From Actinomadura craniellae (GTDB taxonomy: Bacteria; Actinomycetota; Actinomycetes; Streptosporangiales; Streptosporangiaceae), in NCBI RefSeq assembly GCF_003289645.1, contig NZ_QLYX01000025.1, forward strand, positions 1-64,000: a DNA stretch of 64,000 nucleotides, given 5' to 3'. Position numbers and translations under genes: made by a program. The number at the start of each line of letters is the position of its first letter. The stretch's first letter is position 1. The notes below the pieces were generated by a model. That model did no database searches, was not told the DNA's origin, and worked only from the letters and a program-made list of their open reading frames with translations. Shown here piece after piece: positions 32,089 through 40,234 of the stretch.

Positions 32089-32907
32089 CAGCGCCTCCTC
32101 GCGCCAGACCAGGTGGGCGTCCCGCCACAGCGGCGGGTCGAGCGAGCGGAGCGCCGCCCAGGGCATGACGGCCCGCGCCGTGTCCCGGCCGGCGAACGTC
32201 GCGACCGTGCCGTCCCTGACCAGCTCCCACAGCATCGCCCGGTGGGCGCACTGGGCCCGGACCCGGCCCGCCATCGCCGCCACGGCCGTCGCGGCGGCGC
32301 TCGCGGGGTCGAGGTCCGCGGGAATCACCCCGAGGTCGAGGTCCGCGACCCGGGCCCGCGCGACCGGTTCCGCCAGCCCCGCGGCGAACTCCGGGCTCGC
32401 CACCAGCACGATCTCCTCGGTACCGAGGTCGCACCGGCCCCATCCCGGGTCCGGGGGCATGACGTCGACCACGCCCAGCTCGGCCTCGCCCGAGCGCACC
32501 AGGCCGAGGGCTCCGGCCGCGGTGCTCCCGTCCCGGACGTGGACCTCGAGTCCGGGATACCGCCCGCGAAGCGCCGCGACGAGCGGGGTCAGCGGGTGCA
32601 CCGCGAGCGTGGTCGACGTCGCGACGACCAGCCGGCCGACCTCGAGAGCGGTCACCTGCCGGACCCGTTCCCTGGCGCCGTCGGCCTCGGCGATCACCTG
32701 GCGCGCCAGGCCGACCAGCCGCGCGCCGTCGGCCGTGGGCACGGCACGCCGCCCGGACCGGTCGAAGAGCCGGACGCCGAGTTCGTCCTCGAGCCGGCGC
32801 ATCGCCAGGGAGAGCGACGGCTGGCTCACGAACAGCGCGTGTGCGGCCTGGGTCATGCCGCCCTCGTCGACGACCGCGACGAAGTAGCGCAGCGTCCGGA
32901 GGTCCAT
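32023..32907 (-). CDS. LysR-family regulator (pair A, reverse)
   Basis: ATG 32907 follows AGGGTGGG and starts MDLRTLRYFVAVVDEGGMTQAA; the frame to 33042 is an extension into the intergenic region. The 294-residue product has a classic LysR N-terminus (FVSQPSLSLAMRRLEDELGVRLF) and an effector domain (GRLVVATSTTLAVHPLTPLVAAL). It is divergent from the crotonase/acyl-CoA-ligase operon at 33045, with the two-block promoter motif in between. It is paralogous to the LysR at 50574-51512. Confidence 0.9.
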   Translation of the reverse strand: MDLRTLRYFVAVVDEGGMTQAAHALFVSQPSLSLAMRRLEDELGVRLFDRSGRRAVPTADGARLVGLARQVIAEADGARERVRQVTALEVGRLVVATSTTLAVHPLTPLVAALRGRYPGLEVHVRDGSTAAGALGLVRSGEAELGVVDVMPPDPGWGRCDLGTEEIVLVASPEFAAGLAEPVARARVADLDLGVIPADLDPASAAATAVAAMAGRVRAQCAHRAMLWELVRDGTVATFAGRDTARAVMPWAALRSLDPPLWRDAHLVWREEALSPAGAALVELARGRDEPLGGR

Positions 32908-32922
32908 GGCTGCCCACCCTAG

Positions 32923-32965
32923 CCATAGGGAGGACCGATGGGACCTGCGAAAAAGAGGTCTTTGT
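32923..32965 (+). promoter_or_regulatory. Two-block promoter motif, copy 1
   Basis: CCATAGG (32923-32929) and AGGTCTTTGT (32956-32965), start-to-start distance 33 bp. It lies between the divergent LysR gene and the crotonase operon at 33045. The first block is part of the inverted repeat CCCTA-GCCA-TAGGG. The second block overlaps a possible -35 region. Confidence 0.6.
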
Positions 32966-33044
32966 ACGTATGCCTCCCGCGGCGCGACAGTATGAACCGA
33001 GGCACCCGTACCACGCCACACGCTTGCAGAACACCGGAGCACCC

Positions 33045-33851
33045 ATGACCGAACGTCACGTCACCGTCGAGCAGCAGGGCCGCGTCGGCCTGGTCTTCCT
33101 GGACCGCCCGGACCGGCGCAACTCCTACACCCCGCTGATGGCCCTCCAACTCCAGGAGGCGCTGGTCGACTTCGACGCCGACCCGGAGGTGTCGGTGATC
33201 GTGGTGAGCGGGCGCGGCAAGCACTTCGGCGTCGGCGCGGACCTGGACATGAACTGGCGCGACGAGAAGACCCACGGCGTCGAGACCCTGACCGAGCCGG
33301 AGAAGGCGCCGTGGAACCTGAACACGCCGATCGTCGCGGCCATCAACGGTGACGCCATCGGCGTGAGCCTCACCTGGGCGATGCAAGCCGACATCCGCGT
33401 CGTGGCCGACTCGGCCCGCCTGGCCTTCTCGTTCAACCGGGTCGGCATCATGCCCGACCGCGGCTCGACCTGGCTCCTCCCCCGGCTGGCGGGCTTCGGC
33501 GTCGCGATGGACCTACTGCTGACCGGCCGCACGATCGACGGCACCGAGTTCGAGCGCCGCGGCCTGGCGACCCACATCGCCACACCGGAGGACGTGCTCA
33601 AGGTCGCCGTCGAGCTCGCGACCGACATGGCCGAGCACTGCGCGCCGGTGTCGATGACCGCGACCAAGCGGCTCATGTACGAGTTCCTGGAGTCGACCGA
33701 CCGGGTCGCGGCGTACAACCGCGAGCGCCGCACCCTGACCTGGATCCGCACCTGCGGCGAGACCCTGCGCGGCATCGCGGCCTTCAAGGAGAAGCGCGCA
33801 CCCGAGTGGGGCACCACCAAGCACACCCGCATCCCGGCCGAGCTCCGATGA
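33045..33851 (+). CDS. Enoyl-CoA hydratase/isomerase (crotonase)
   Basis: ATG 33045 follows GGAG at 7 nt. The 268-residue crotonase has oxyanion loop SGRGKHFGVGADLDMNW and second hole GDAIGVSLTWAMQADIRVVA, followed by FNRVGIMPDRGSTWLLPRL. The FGVGADL loop shows the Asp of isomerase-like members, and the usual Glu positions are changed (RVGIMPDRG). It could be an isomerase or a ring-opening hydrolase instead of a standard hydratase. First gene of a four-gene run joined by ATGA overlaps. Confidence 0.85.
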   Translation: MTERHVTVEQQGRVGLVFLDRPDRRNSYTPLMALQLQEALVDFDADPEVSVIVVSGRGKHFGVGADLDMNWRDEKTHGVETLTEPEKAPWNLNTPIVAAINGDAIGVSLTWAMQADIRVVADSARLAFSFNRVGIMPDRGSTWLLPRLAGFGVAMDLLLTGRTIDGTEFERRGLATHIATPEDVLKVAVELATDMAEHCAPVSMTATKRLMYEFLESTDRVAAYNRERRTLTWIRTCGETLRGIAAFKEKRAPEWGTTKHTRIPAELR

Positions 33852-35848
33852 GGCCGGACATGACGGACCAGCCCGACCCGCAGGTCCCCGACCTGCGCCC
33901 CCTGCTCTCCCCCGCCACCGTCGCCGTCATCGGCGGTACGTCGCGGGAGACCGGCCTCGGCGCCCGTACCCTGCGGCACCTGCGCGCGGCGCGGTTCGGC
34001 GGCGAGGTGCTGACGCCCGACCCGCGGGACGGTCTCGACCGGGACGTGGACGTCGCGCTGCTCTGCGTGCCGGCCGCGGCCGCCCAGGAGGTGCTCGACC
34101 GGATCGACGGGCGGGCCACGTTCGCGGTCGTGTTCGCCTCCGGCTTCGAGGAGACCGGTGGCAGCCCGCTGACCACCACCAAGGGCACCATCGTCCTGGG
34201 CCCGAACACCGTCGGGCTCTACCACGCACCCGACCGGGCGCTGCTGACCTTCGCCCAGGCCTTCGACAGCCTCGTCGACTGCCGGCACGGGAGCGGCGCC
34301 TTCCTCGTCTCCCAGAGCGGCGCCTTCGGCGCCCGCGTCGTCACGGCGGCCGCCCGGTACGGCCTGCACCTCGACGGCTTCATCGGCAGCGGCAACGAGG
34401 TCCACCTGGACGCCTGCACCCTGGCCCGAGGCGTCCTCGCCGCGGCCGAGCCCCGGGTCCTGCTGCTCTACCTGGAGGGAATCCGCGACGCGGGCGCACT
34501 GCAGGCCCTGCTGGCCGACGCGGGGCGCCGCGGCGTGCCGGTCGTGTGCCTGCTCGGCGGCCTCTCCGCGGCCGGCGCCACCGCGGCCGCCTCCCACACC
34601 GCGGCGGTGAGCACGGACACCGCGGTGACCCGCGAACTGTTCGAGGCGTACGGCGCCACGCTCGTCGGCTCCGATCGCGAGCTCGTGCTCGCCGGGCTGG
34701 GCCTCTCCCTGATGGGCCGCGCGGCCGGGCGCCGTACCGGCATCGTGACGGGCTCCGGCGGAGCGGGCGTCGTCGCCGCCGACCTGCTCAGCAGCGTCGG
34801 CCTCGAGGTCCCGGTCCTCGGCTCCGACCTCCAGGAGCGGTTGATGGCGCACCTGCCGGACATCGCCTCCGCGCGCAACCCCGTCGACGTGACCGCGCAG
34901 ACGATCGGCGACGACGCGACGCTCGAGAAGGTCTGCACGGCGCTGCGCGAGAGCGGCGAGGTCGATCTCGTCGTCGTGATCGGCCGCGAGAACCAGGCCG
35001 CCGCCGCGGGCGCGCACGCCGGCGCCGCGCCGCCCACGGTCGTCGCCACGCTCGACCGGGAGCCGGCCGTCGTCAGACCGCGCATCGAGGCCGGCGAGGT
35101 CGTCCTCCCCGACCTCGACTCGGCGTGCCGGGTCCTCGCGTCCTGCGCGCCACCGAGGTGGAGCGTCACCGCCGGTCCCGGCTCCCCCGGCTCCGACCCG
35201 ACCGCGCCCGAAAGCCCCCGGCCCCCCGCCGGCCCCGGCTCCCTCGACTCCGACCCGACCGCGTCCGGGAGCCTCCGGCTCGTCGCCGGCGCCGGTGTGG
35301 AGGTGGCCGGCTGGGGCGCCGCGACCACGGTCGCCGAGGTGCTGGCCCACGGCGAGGATCTCGGCTGGCCGGTCGTCCTCAAGTCCGACGTCGCGGCCGG
35401 CGTCCACAAGGCGCGCGCCGGCGGGGTCCGGCTCGACGTCACCGCAGCCACCGCTCGCGAGGTCGCCACCGAGCTCCTCGCGAGCGGTGTCCCACTCATC
35501 GTGGCGCGCCAGCTCCGCGCGTCGATGGAGCTGTTCGCCGGCGTCCGGCGCGACCCCCAATGGGGACTGGTCGTCTCGGCGGGCCTCGGCGGCGCCCACG
35601 TCGAGCTGCTGGACCGTACGGTCGCCATGCCGGCGACCCTCGGAGCCGGGCACTTCACCCGGCGGCTCGCGGCCGAGCTGTTCGACCGCGTGCCGGGACG
35701 GTACGACGGGCTGGCGGCGGAGCTCGCCGCGGCGGCGTTCGCCCTCGCCGACCTCGCCGACCGCACCGGTGCCGCGCTCGTCGAGTGCAACCCGCTCGGG
35801 GTCGTCGACGGCCGGATCGTCGCCCTCGACGCCAGGGTCGTGCGATGA
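33848..35848 (+). CDS. NDP-forming acyl-CoA synthetase (ACD-type)
   Basis: A 666-residue fusion of the alpha and beta parts of ADP-forming acyl-CoA synthetases. It has a CoA-binding Rossmann domain (TVAVIGGTSRETGLGARTL), a succinyl-CoA-ligase-like domain with the phospho-His region AASHTAAVSTD, and a C-terminal ATP-grasp domain (GWPVVLKSDVAAGVHKARAGG, then ALVECNPLGVVDGRIVALDARV). It activates a carboxylic acid to its CoA thioester. A proline/glycine-rich linker around residues 443-476 carries an imperfect internal duplication. ATG 33848 overlaps the crotonase stop. Confidence 0.88.
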   Translation: MRPDMTDQPDPQVPDLRPLLSPATVAVIGGTSRETGLGARTLRHLRAARFGGEVLTPDPRDGLDRDVDVALLCVPAAAAQEVLDRIDGRATFAVVFASGFEETGGSPLTTTKGTIVLGPNTVGLYHAPDRALLTFAQAFDSLVDCRHGSGAFLVSQSGAFGARVVTAAARYGLHLDGFIGSGNEVHLDACTLARGVLAAAEPRVLLLYLEGIRDAGALQALLADAGRRGVPVVCLLGGLSAAGATAAASHTAAVSTDTAVTRELFEAYGATLVGSDRELVLAGLGLSLMGRAAGRRTGIVTGSGGAGVVAADLLSSVGLEVPVLGSDLQERLMAHLPDIASARNPVDVTAQTIGDDATLEKVCTALRESGEVDLVVVIGRENQAAAAGAHAGAAPPTVVATLDREPAVVRPRIEAGEVVLPDLDSACRVLASCAPPRWSVTAGPGSPGSDPTAPESPRPPAGPGSLDSDPTASGSLRLVAGAGVEVAGWGAATTVAEVLAHGEDLGWPVVLKSDVAAGVHKARAGGVRLDVTAATAREVATELLASGVPLIVARQLRASMELFAGVRRDPQWGLVVSAGLGGAHVELLDRTVAMPATLGAGHFTRRLAAELFDRVPGRYDGLAAELAAAAFALADLADRTGAALVECNPLGVVDGRIVALDARVVR

Positions 35849-37074
35849 GCGCCGCGCTGCAGCTCGAGGAGCTGCTGCGGCAGGTGCTGCCGGCACGCTG
35901 GACCGAGCTGGTCGACAGCGACGACCGCGCGGGCCTGGCCGACCACCTCGCCGGCCTCGACGCCGGCCTGACCGCCGATCTCGTCCGCACCGTCGCGGCC
36001 GACGGCTGGCTCGTCCCGGAGTGGCCGACCCACCTGGGCGGACGCGCGCTGTCCGCCGACGAGACGGTCGACGTCCGCCGGACCCTCGCCCGCTGGCGGG
36101 TGGGCACGGTGGAGAGCGCCATCGGCACCGGCTGGGTCGGGCCCGCGATCCTCAAGTTCGCCGGCGACGACGTCGCCGCCGAACTGCTCCCCCCGATCGC
36201 CCGCAACGACGTGCTCTGGTGCCAGCTGTTCAGCGAGCCGGAGGCCGGTTCCGACCTGGCCTCGGTCCGGACCCGCGCCCGCCGCGACGGCGACCGGTGG
36301 CACCTCACCGGCCGCAAGACCTGGACCAGCCGCGCCGACCGGGCCGGCTGGGGCCTCGCGGTCGCCCGCACCGACATCGACGTGCCCAAGCACGCCGGCC
36401 TGACCTGCTTCCTCGTGGACCTCTCGACGCCCGGCGTCCAGGTCCGGCCGATCCTCCAGATGACCGGCGACGCAGAGTTCTTCGAGGTCACCCTCGACGA
36501 CGTCGCGGTGCCCGACCGGTACCGCCTCGGTGCGACCGGCCAGGGCTGGGAGGTCGTGCGCACGGTGCTCCAGTTCGAGCGCATGGCCGGCTCGGGGGCG
36601 GGCGCCGCCACCCCCGGCTCCGTCGTCGGCCGCACCGTCGGCGAGCTCGTCGCCGAACGCCTGCCAGGAGCCGACCCCGTCCAGGCCGACGCGATCGTGC
36701 GGCTGTACGTCGAGGCCCAGGCGATCGCGCTGAACAACCGGCGCAACGCCCTGCACCGTTCGGAAGGGCTGCCTCCGGTGGCGAACGGCACGCCGTACAA
36801 CAAGGTCCTGCAGGCCGAGCACACCAAGCGCCTCCAGCGCGGCGTCCTCGGCGGCGCCGGCCTCGGCACGGTCGCCCACGCCCCCGGCGACCGCGCCCGC
36901 GCCTACGACGCCTGGGCCTTCCTGCGGGTGCAACCGAAGACCATCGCCGGCGGCACCTCGGAGGTGCTCCGCGACCAGATCGCCGAGCGCGCCCTCGGCA
37001 TGCCGCGCGGAGCGGACCCGAGCAAGACCGTCTCCTGGCGCGAGTTCACCGGCTCCCGGGGAGGGAACGCATGA
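35845..37074 (+). CDS. Acyl-CoA dehydrogenase (FadE-type, pair subunit 1)
   Basis: A 409-residue ACAD starting MSAALQLEELLRQVLP, with QLFSEPEAGSDLASVRTRA for FAD/substrate contacts, GRKTWTSRADRAGWGLAVARTD and a C-terminal IAGGTSEVLRDQIAERALG. The YEGT catalytic-Glu motif is replaced by AGGT, as in CaiA/FadE28-29 relatives. Adjacent ACAD genes of this kind often make alpha2beta2 heteromers with only one active site set, especially on bulky CoA substrates. The start overlaps the ligase stop (ATGA), and its own stop overlaps the next ACAD. Confidence 0.88.
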   Translation: MSAALQLEELLRQVLPARWTELVDSDDRAGLADHLAGLDAGLTADLVRTVAADGWLVPEWPTHLGGRALSADETVDVRRTLARWRVGTVESAIGTGWVGPAILKFAGDDVAAELLPPIARNDVLWCQLFSEPEAGSDLASVRTRARRDGDRWHLTGRKTWTSRADRAGWGLAVARTDIDVPKHAGLTCFLVDLSTPGVQVRPILQMTGDAEFFEVTLDDVAVPDRYRLGATGQGWEVVRTVLQFERMAGSGAGAATPGSVVGRTVGELVAERLPGADPVQADAIVRLYVEAQAIALNNRRNALHRSEGLPPVANGTPYNKVLQAEHTKRLQRGVLGGAGLGTVAHAPGDRARAYDAWAFLRVQPKTIAGGTSEVLRDQIAERALGMPRGADPSKTVSWREFTGSRGGNA

Positions 37075-38096
37075 AGCTGGCGTCCACCGAGCAGGCGGAT
37101 TTCGCCGGGAGCGTCAGCGCCCTGCTGCGCAAGCGCGACCCGCTGGAGCGGATGCGCCACGCGCCGGGGCCCCGGAGGTTCGACGCGGGGCTCTGGTCCG
37201 AGCTGGTGGCCAACGGGCTCCTCGAACCGGCCGAGGCCGGTGACGTGGTCACCGCGTGCCTGGTCGCCGAGGCCCTGGGCCGGGCCGCCGCCCCCCTGCC
37301 GTTCCTGAGCGCTTCGGCCGCGGGTGCCCTCGTCGTGGCGGCCGGTGGCGAGGTCACCGGCCTGGCGACGTACGGGCTGCTGGCCGAGGACGGCACCTGG
37401 TCCGCCCCCGCGCTCGAGATCCGCGACGGCCTGGTCCACGGCACCCTTCCGTTCGTGCCGGACGCGGACGTCGCCGAGGTCGTCGTGGCGGCCGTGCGGG
37501 CGCCGGAGGGCCGCCGGCTCGCGCTGGTCCGGACGAGCGACACCACCGTCGACCTGCTGGAGAACCTCGACGCCACCCAACCGCTCGCCCGGGTGGTCTG
37601 CCGGGCCTCCCCCGCCACCCTGCTGCCGGCCGGCGGCGACGCCCTGACCGCCGCGATCGGGGAGGCGCGCCTGCTCGCGCTGGCCCTGCACAGCGCGACG
37701 CTGCTGGGACTGGCGACCTGGCTGCTCGACACCACCGTCGAGTACGCCGGCCAGCGGGTCCAGTTCGGCCTGCCGATCGCCGCCCGGCAGGCCGTCAAGC
37801 ACCGGTGCGCGAACATGCTGGTCCAGGTCGAGTCCATCCGTTCGATGGTGCTCGAGCTGGCCGACGCCCTTGCGGCCGGCGCCGATGACCGCGCCCTCGT
37901 CGCCGCGACCACGATGGCCTGGACGACGGAGGCAGCCGAGGAGGTCGCCGGCGGAGCCTTCCAGTTGCACGGCGGCATCGGCTTCACCTGGGAGCACGAC
38001 CTGCACCACTACTTCAAGCGCTGCACCGTCGGCGCCCTGCTGCTGGGCACGGCCGGCCACCACCGCGCGCAGGTCGCGGCCGCACTCACCGCCTGA
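37071..38096 (+). CDS. Acyl-CoA dehydrogenase (FadE-type, pair subunit 2)
   Basis: A short 341-residue ACAD-like protein starting MKLASTEQADFAGSVSALL. The conserved C-terminal core QFGLPIAARQAVKHRCANMLVQVES is present, and GGAFQLHGGIGFTWEHDLHHYFKR matches the ACAD helix with Arg. The middle beta domain is reduced and the usual catalytic Glu is not seen. Small partners like this one complete heteromeric ACADs such as ChsE1-ChsE2. It ends the ligase operon; the IclR gene follows after 78 bp. Confidence 0.85.
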   Translation: MKLASTEQADFAGSVSALLRKRDPLERMRHAPGPRRFDAGLWSELVANGLLEPAEAGDVVTACLVAEALGRAAAPLPFLSASAAGALVVAAGGEVTGLATYGLLAEDGTWSAPALEIRDGLVHGTLPFVPDADVAEVVVAAVRAPEGRRLALVRTSDTTVDLLENLDATQPLARVVCRASPATLLPAGGDALTAAIGEARLLALALHSATLLGLATWLLDTTVEYAGQRVQFGLPIAARQAVKHRCANMLVQVESIRSMVLELADALAAGADDRALVAATTMAWTTEAAEEVAGGAFQLHGGIGFTWEHDLHHYFKRCTVGALLLGTAGHHRAQVAAALTA

Positions 38097-38100
38097 CCTG

Positions 38101-38149
38101 CAATTCAATTCGACTGAGTAAAACCCTGGTAGGCTCCAGTGGAATTCTG
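38101..38149. promoter_or_regulatory. TGGAA-type boxes upstream of iclR
   Basis: CAGTGGAATTCTG (38137-38149) and, 20 bp upstream, CAATTCAATTCGACTG (38101-38116) resemble the boxes at 30269, 46670 and 55825. They lie between the ACAD stop and the iclR start and would suit autoregulation. Confidence 0.4.
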
Positions 38150-38174
38150 CCCCGGAGACTCAGGAGGCCGAGCG

Positions 38175-38924
38175 GTGGCCGAGGGTTCGATCGCACGGAC
38201 GCTGCGAGTACTCGAGGCGGTCTGCGACCACGGTCCGGAGACCCTCAAAGCGCTCAGCGAGCGCACCGAGCTGGCGCCGCCCACGCTGCTGCGGATCCTG
38301 CGCCTGATGGCGGACGAGGGCTACGTCGTGCAGCAGGCCGACCGGACCTGGCGCGGGACGATGCTGGTCTGGCGGCTCGGCTGCGCGGTCAACACGTCGG
38401 TCGGTCTCCTGGCCATCTCCCGCGAGCACACCGACCGGCTGACCGCCGAGCTGGACGAGACCTCGGTGTACGCCGTCTACGAGCAGGGCGCGGTGACCTA
38501 CGCGGCCCACTCGGAGCCGATCAAGCCGGTCCGGGCGCACGTGCGCCTCGGTCAGCGCTACCGGCTCCTCGCGGTCACCACCGGCCAGGCCGTGCTGGCC
38601 CAGCTCGACGAGCCGTCCGTCGAGCAGGCCCTGGCCGAGCAGGCCGCGAGCGGCGACCCCCGCGACCCCGAGCAGGTCGAGACCATGCTGGCCGAGATCC
38701 GGCGGCGCGGCTACGCGGCCGGCCCCGGGGTGCGCTGGCCCGAACTGTGGGGGTGCGCCGCACCCGTCTTCGACGCCACCGGGGACGTCGTGGGCGCCCT
38801 CGGCGTGTCCATCCCGACCGCGCGCGCCGAGGAGATCAGCGACCAGGTCACCGCCGGCGTGCTGCAGGAGGCGGAGGCCATGAGCACCCGCCTCGGCCGG
38901 CCGGCCGTCGTCCGGGAGGTCTGA
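38175..38924 (+). CDS. IclR-family transcriptional regulator
   Basis: GTG 38175 after AGGAGG (8 nt) sets the start; the frame to 38139 is only an extension. The 249-residue protein has an N-terminal winged helix (GSIARTLRVLEAVCDHG, LAPPTLLRILRLMADEGYV) and an IclR effector domain (SVYAVYEQGAVTYAAH; GVRWPELWGCAAPVFDATGDVVGALGVS). IclR proteins commonly regulate aromatic and fatty-acid catabolism and recognise TGGAA-type palindromes. It is positioned between two catabolic operons and is a good candidate for the regulator of the TGGAA boxes. Confidence 0.9.
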   Translation: MAEGSIARTLRVLEAVCDHGPETLKALSERTELAPPTLLRILRLMADEGYVVQQADRTWRGTMLVWRLGCAVNTSVGLLAISREHTDRLTAELDETSVYAVYEQGAVTYAAHSEPIKPVRAHVRLGQRYRLLAVTTGQAVLAQLDEPSVEQALAEQAASGDPRDPEQVETMLAEIRRRGYAAGPGVRWPELWGCAAPVFDATGDVVGALGVSIPTARAEEISDQVTAGVLQEAEAMSTRLGRPAVVREV

Positions 38925-38993
38925 CCGGACCGGGCGGTGATCGCGGCGCGCAACGCGCCGGCCCGCCCGTCGTCGTCCGGGAGGTCCGACCGG
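38906..38993. repeat. 23-bp near-identical direct repeat at the iclR 3' end
   Basis: CGTCGTCCGGGAGGTC-YGACCGG occurs at 38906-38928, where the Y is T and makes the iclR stop TGA, and at 38971-38993, where it is C. The copies differ at this one base. The second copy is non-coding. Confidence 0.6.
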
Positions 38994-39000
38994 GCCGCAC

Positions 39001-39044
39001 GAAAGCCCTGCCGCACCGTCCCCGGACGGTACGACAGGGCTTTC
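39001..39044. terminator. Bidirectional terminator between iclR and the ACAD operon
   Basis: Outer stem GAAAGCCCTG (39001-39010) with CAGGGCTTTC (39035-39044); inner stem ACCGTCC with GGACGGT. It sits between convergent genes with TTTC on one side and GAAA on the other, which suits both directions. Confidence 0.8.
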
Positions 39045-39063
39045 CTGTGGGGCCCTGGTCGAA

Positions 39064-40233
39064 TCAGGTCAGCCGGAGCGTCCGGGCGATGATGCCCTTC
39101 ATCACCTCGCTGGTCCCGCCGTAGATGCGGGCGACCCGCGCGTCGGCGTACAACCGGCAGATGTCCTGCTCCCGGACGTAGCCGTAGCCGCCGTGCAACT
39201 GGAGGCAGGCATCGACCACCCGGCCGTGGAGCTCGGTGCAGAACAGTTTGGCCTGGGCCGCCGCCGCCGGGGCGAGCTCGCGCCGCTCGTGCCGGGCCAT
39301 GGCCTGGTCGACCAGTGCCTGGCCCGCCGCGATCTGCGTCGCCTGCTCGGCGAGGACGAACTTGGTGTTCTGGAACCCGCCGAGCCGCTGGCCGAACACC
39401 TCCCGGTCGCGGACGTAGTCGCAGGTCAGATCCAGCGCCGCGACGGACTGGGCCTGCGAGTTGACCGCGATGGACAGCCGCTCCTGGGCCAGGTGGGAGG
39501 ACAGGTAGCGGAACGCCTGGCCCTCCTCACCCAGCACGTTGGCCGCGGGTATGCGCACGTCGTCGAAGAAGAGCTCGGTCGTGTCCTGCGCCTTGAGGCC
39601 GAGCTTGTCGAGCATGGCGCCGCGGGTGAAGCCCGGCATGCCCGCCTCGATCACGACGATGGTCAGCCCGGCGCGGCGGTCGTCGTCGGACGACGAGGAG
39701 CGGGCGACCACGAGGACCAGGTCCGACTGCGCACCACCGGTGATGAAGGTCTTCGCACCGTTGAGGATCCAGTCGGACCCGGCACGGCGCAGCGTGGTGC
39801 GCATACCGGCCAGGTCGGAGCCCGTGCCCGGCTCGGTCATGGCGATCGACGTCATCAGCTCGCCGCTCGCCATCCCGGGGAGCCAGCGGCGTTTCTGCTC
39901 GTCGGTCGCGAGGGACAGCACGTACGGCGTGACCACGTCGGTGTGCACGCGCAGGGAGCCCAGGGTCACCCGTTCGTAGGCGACCTGCTCGGTCACGACG
40001 CAGTTGAAGAGGAAGCCGTCCTGGCCGCCGCCGCCGTACTCCTCCGGGATCTGCAGGCCGGCCAGGCCGAGCTTCCCGGCGGACCGGTAGACGTCCCGGC
40101 CCACCATCCCCGCGGCCTCGAACTCGGCGACGCGCGGTGCCACCTCGTTGCGCAGGAAGGCACCGACCATGGCGCCGAAGTCCCGGTGCTCGGCACCGTA
40201 GACCGTGCGGTCCAGTTGGGGTCGCAGGGACAC
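39064..40233 (-). CDS. Acyl-CoA dehydrogenase
   Basis: A 389-residue full-length ACAD. Signatures: EYGGGGQDGFLFN, SIAMTEPGTGSDLAGMRTT, NGAKTFITGGAQSDLVLVVAR, QAFRYLSSHLAQERLSIAVN and QLHGGYGYVREQDICRLYAD, then RIYGGTSEVMKGIIAR. YGGT in place of YEGT together with the QERL Glu is the arrangement of isovaleryl-CoA/long-chain-type ACADs. It is very similar in layout to the ACAD at 48587. GTG 40233 follows GGAGG and begins 1 nt after the previous stop. Last gene of the minus-strand operon. Confidence 0.9.
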   Translation of the reverse strand: MSLRPQLDRTVYGAEHRDFGAMVGAFLRNEVAPRVAEFEAAGMVGRDVYRSAGKLGLAGLQIPEEYGGGGQDGFLFNCVVTEQVAYERVTLGSLRVHTDVVTPYVLSLATDEQKRRWLPGMASGELMTSIAMTEPGTGSDLAGMRTTLRRAGSDWILNGAKTFITGGAQSDLVLVVARSSSSDDDRRAGLTIVVIEAGMPGFTRGAMLDKLGLKAQDTTELFFDDVRIPAANVLGEEGQAFRYLSSHLAQERLSIAVNSQAQSVAALDLTCDYVRDREVFGQRLGGFQNTKFVLAEQATQIAAGQALVDQAMARHERRELAPAAAAQAKLFCTELHGRVVDACLQLHGGYGYVREQDICRLYADARVARIYGGTSEVMKGIIARTLRLT

Positions 40234-40234
40234 G

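Noticed and set aside
33125-35896. A 923-residue open frame on the minus strand
   Set aside because: It is antisense to the crotonase and acyl-CoA ligase genes and exists because high GC leaves few stops. The translation is Arg/Gly/Ala-rich with no domain, and there is no ribosome binding site.
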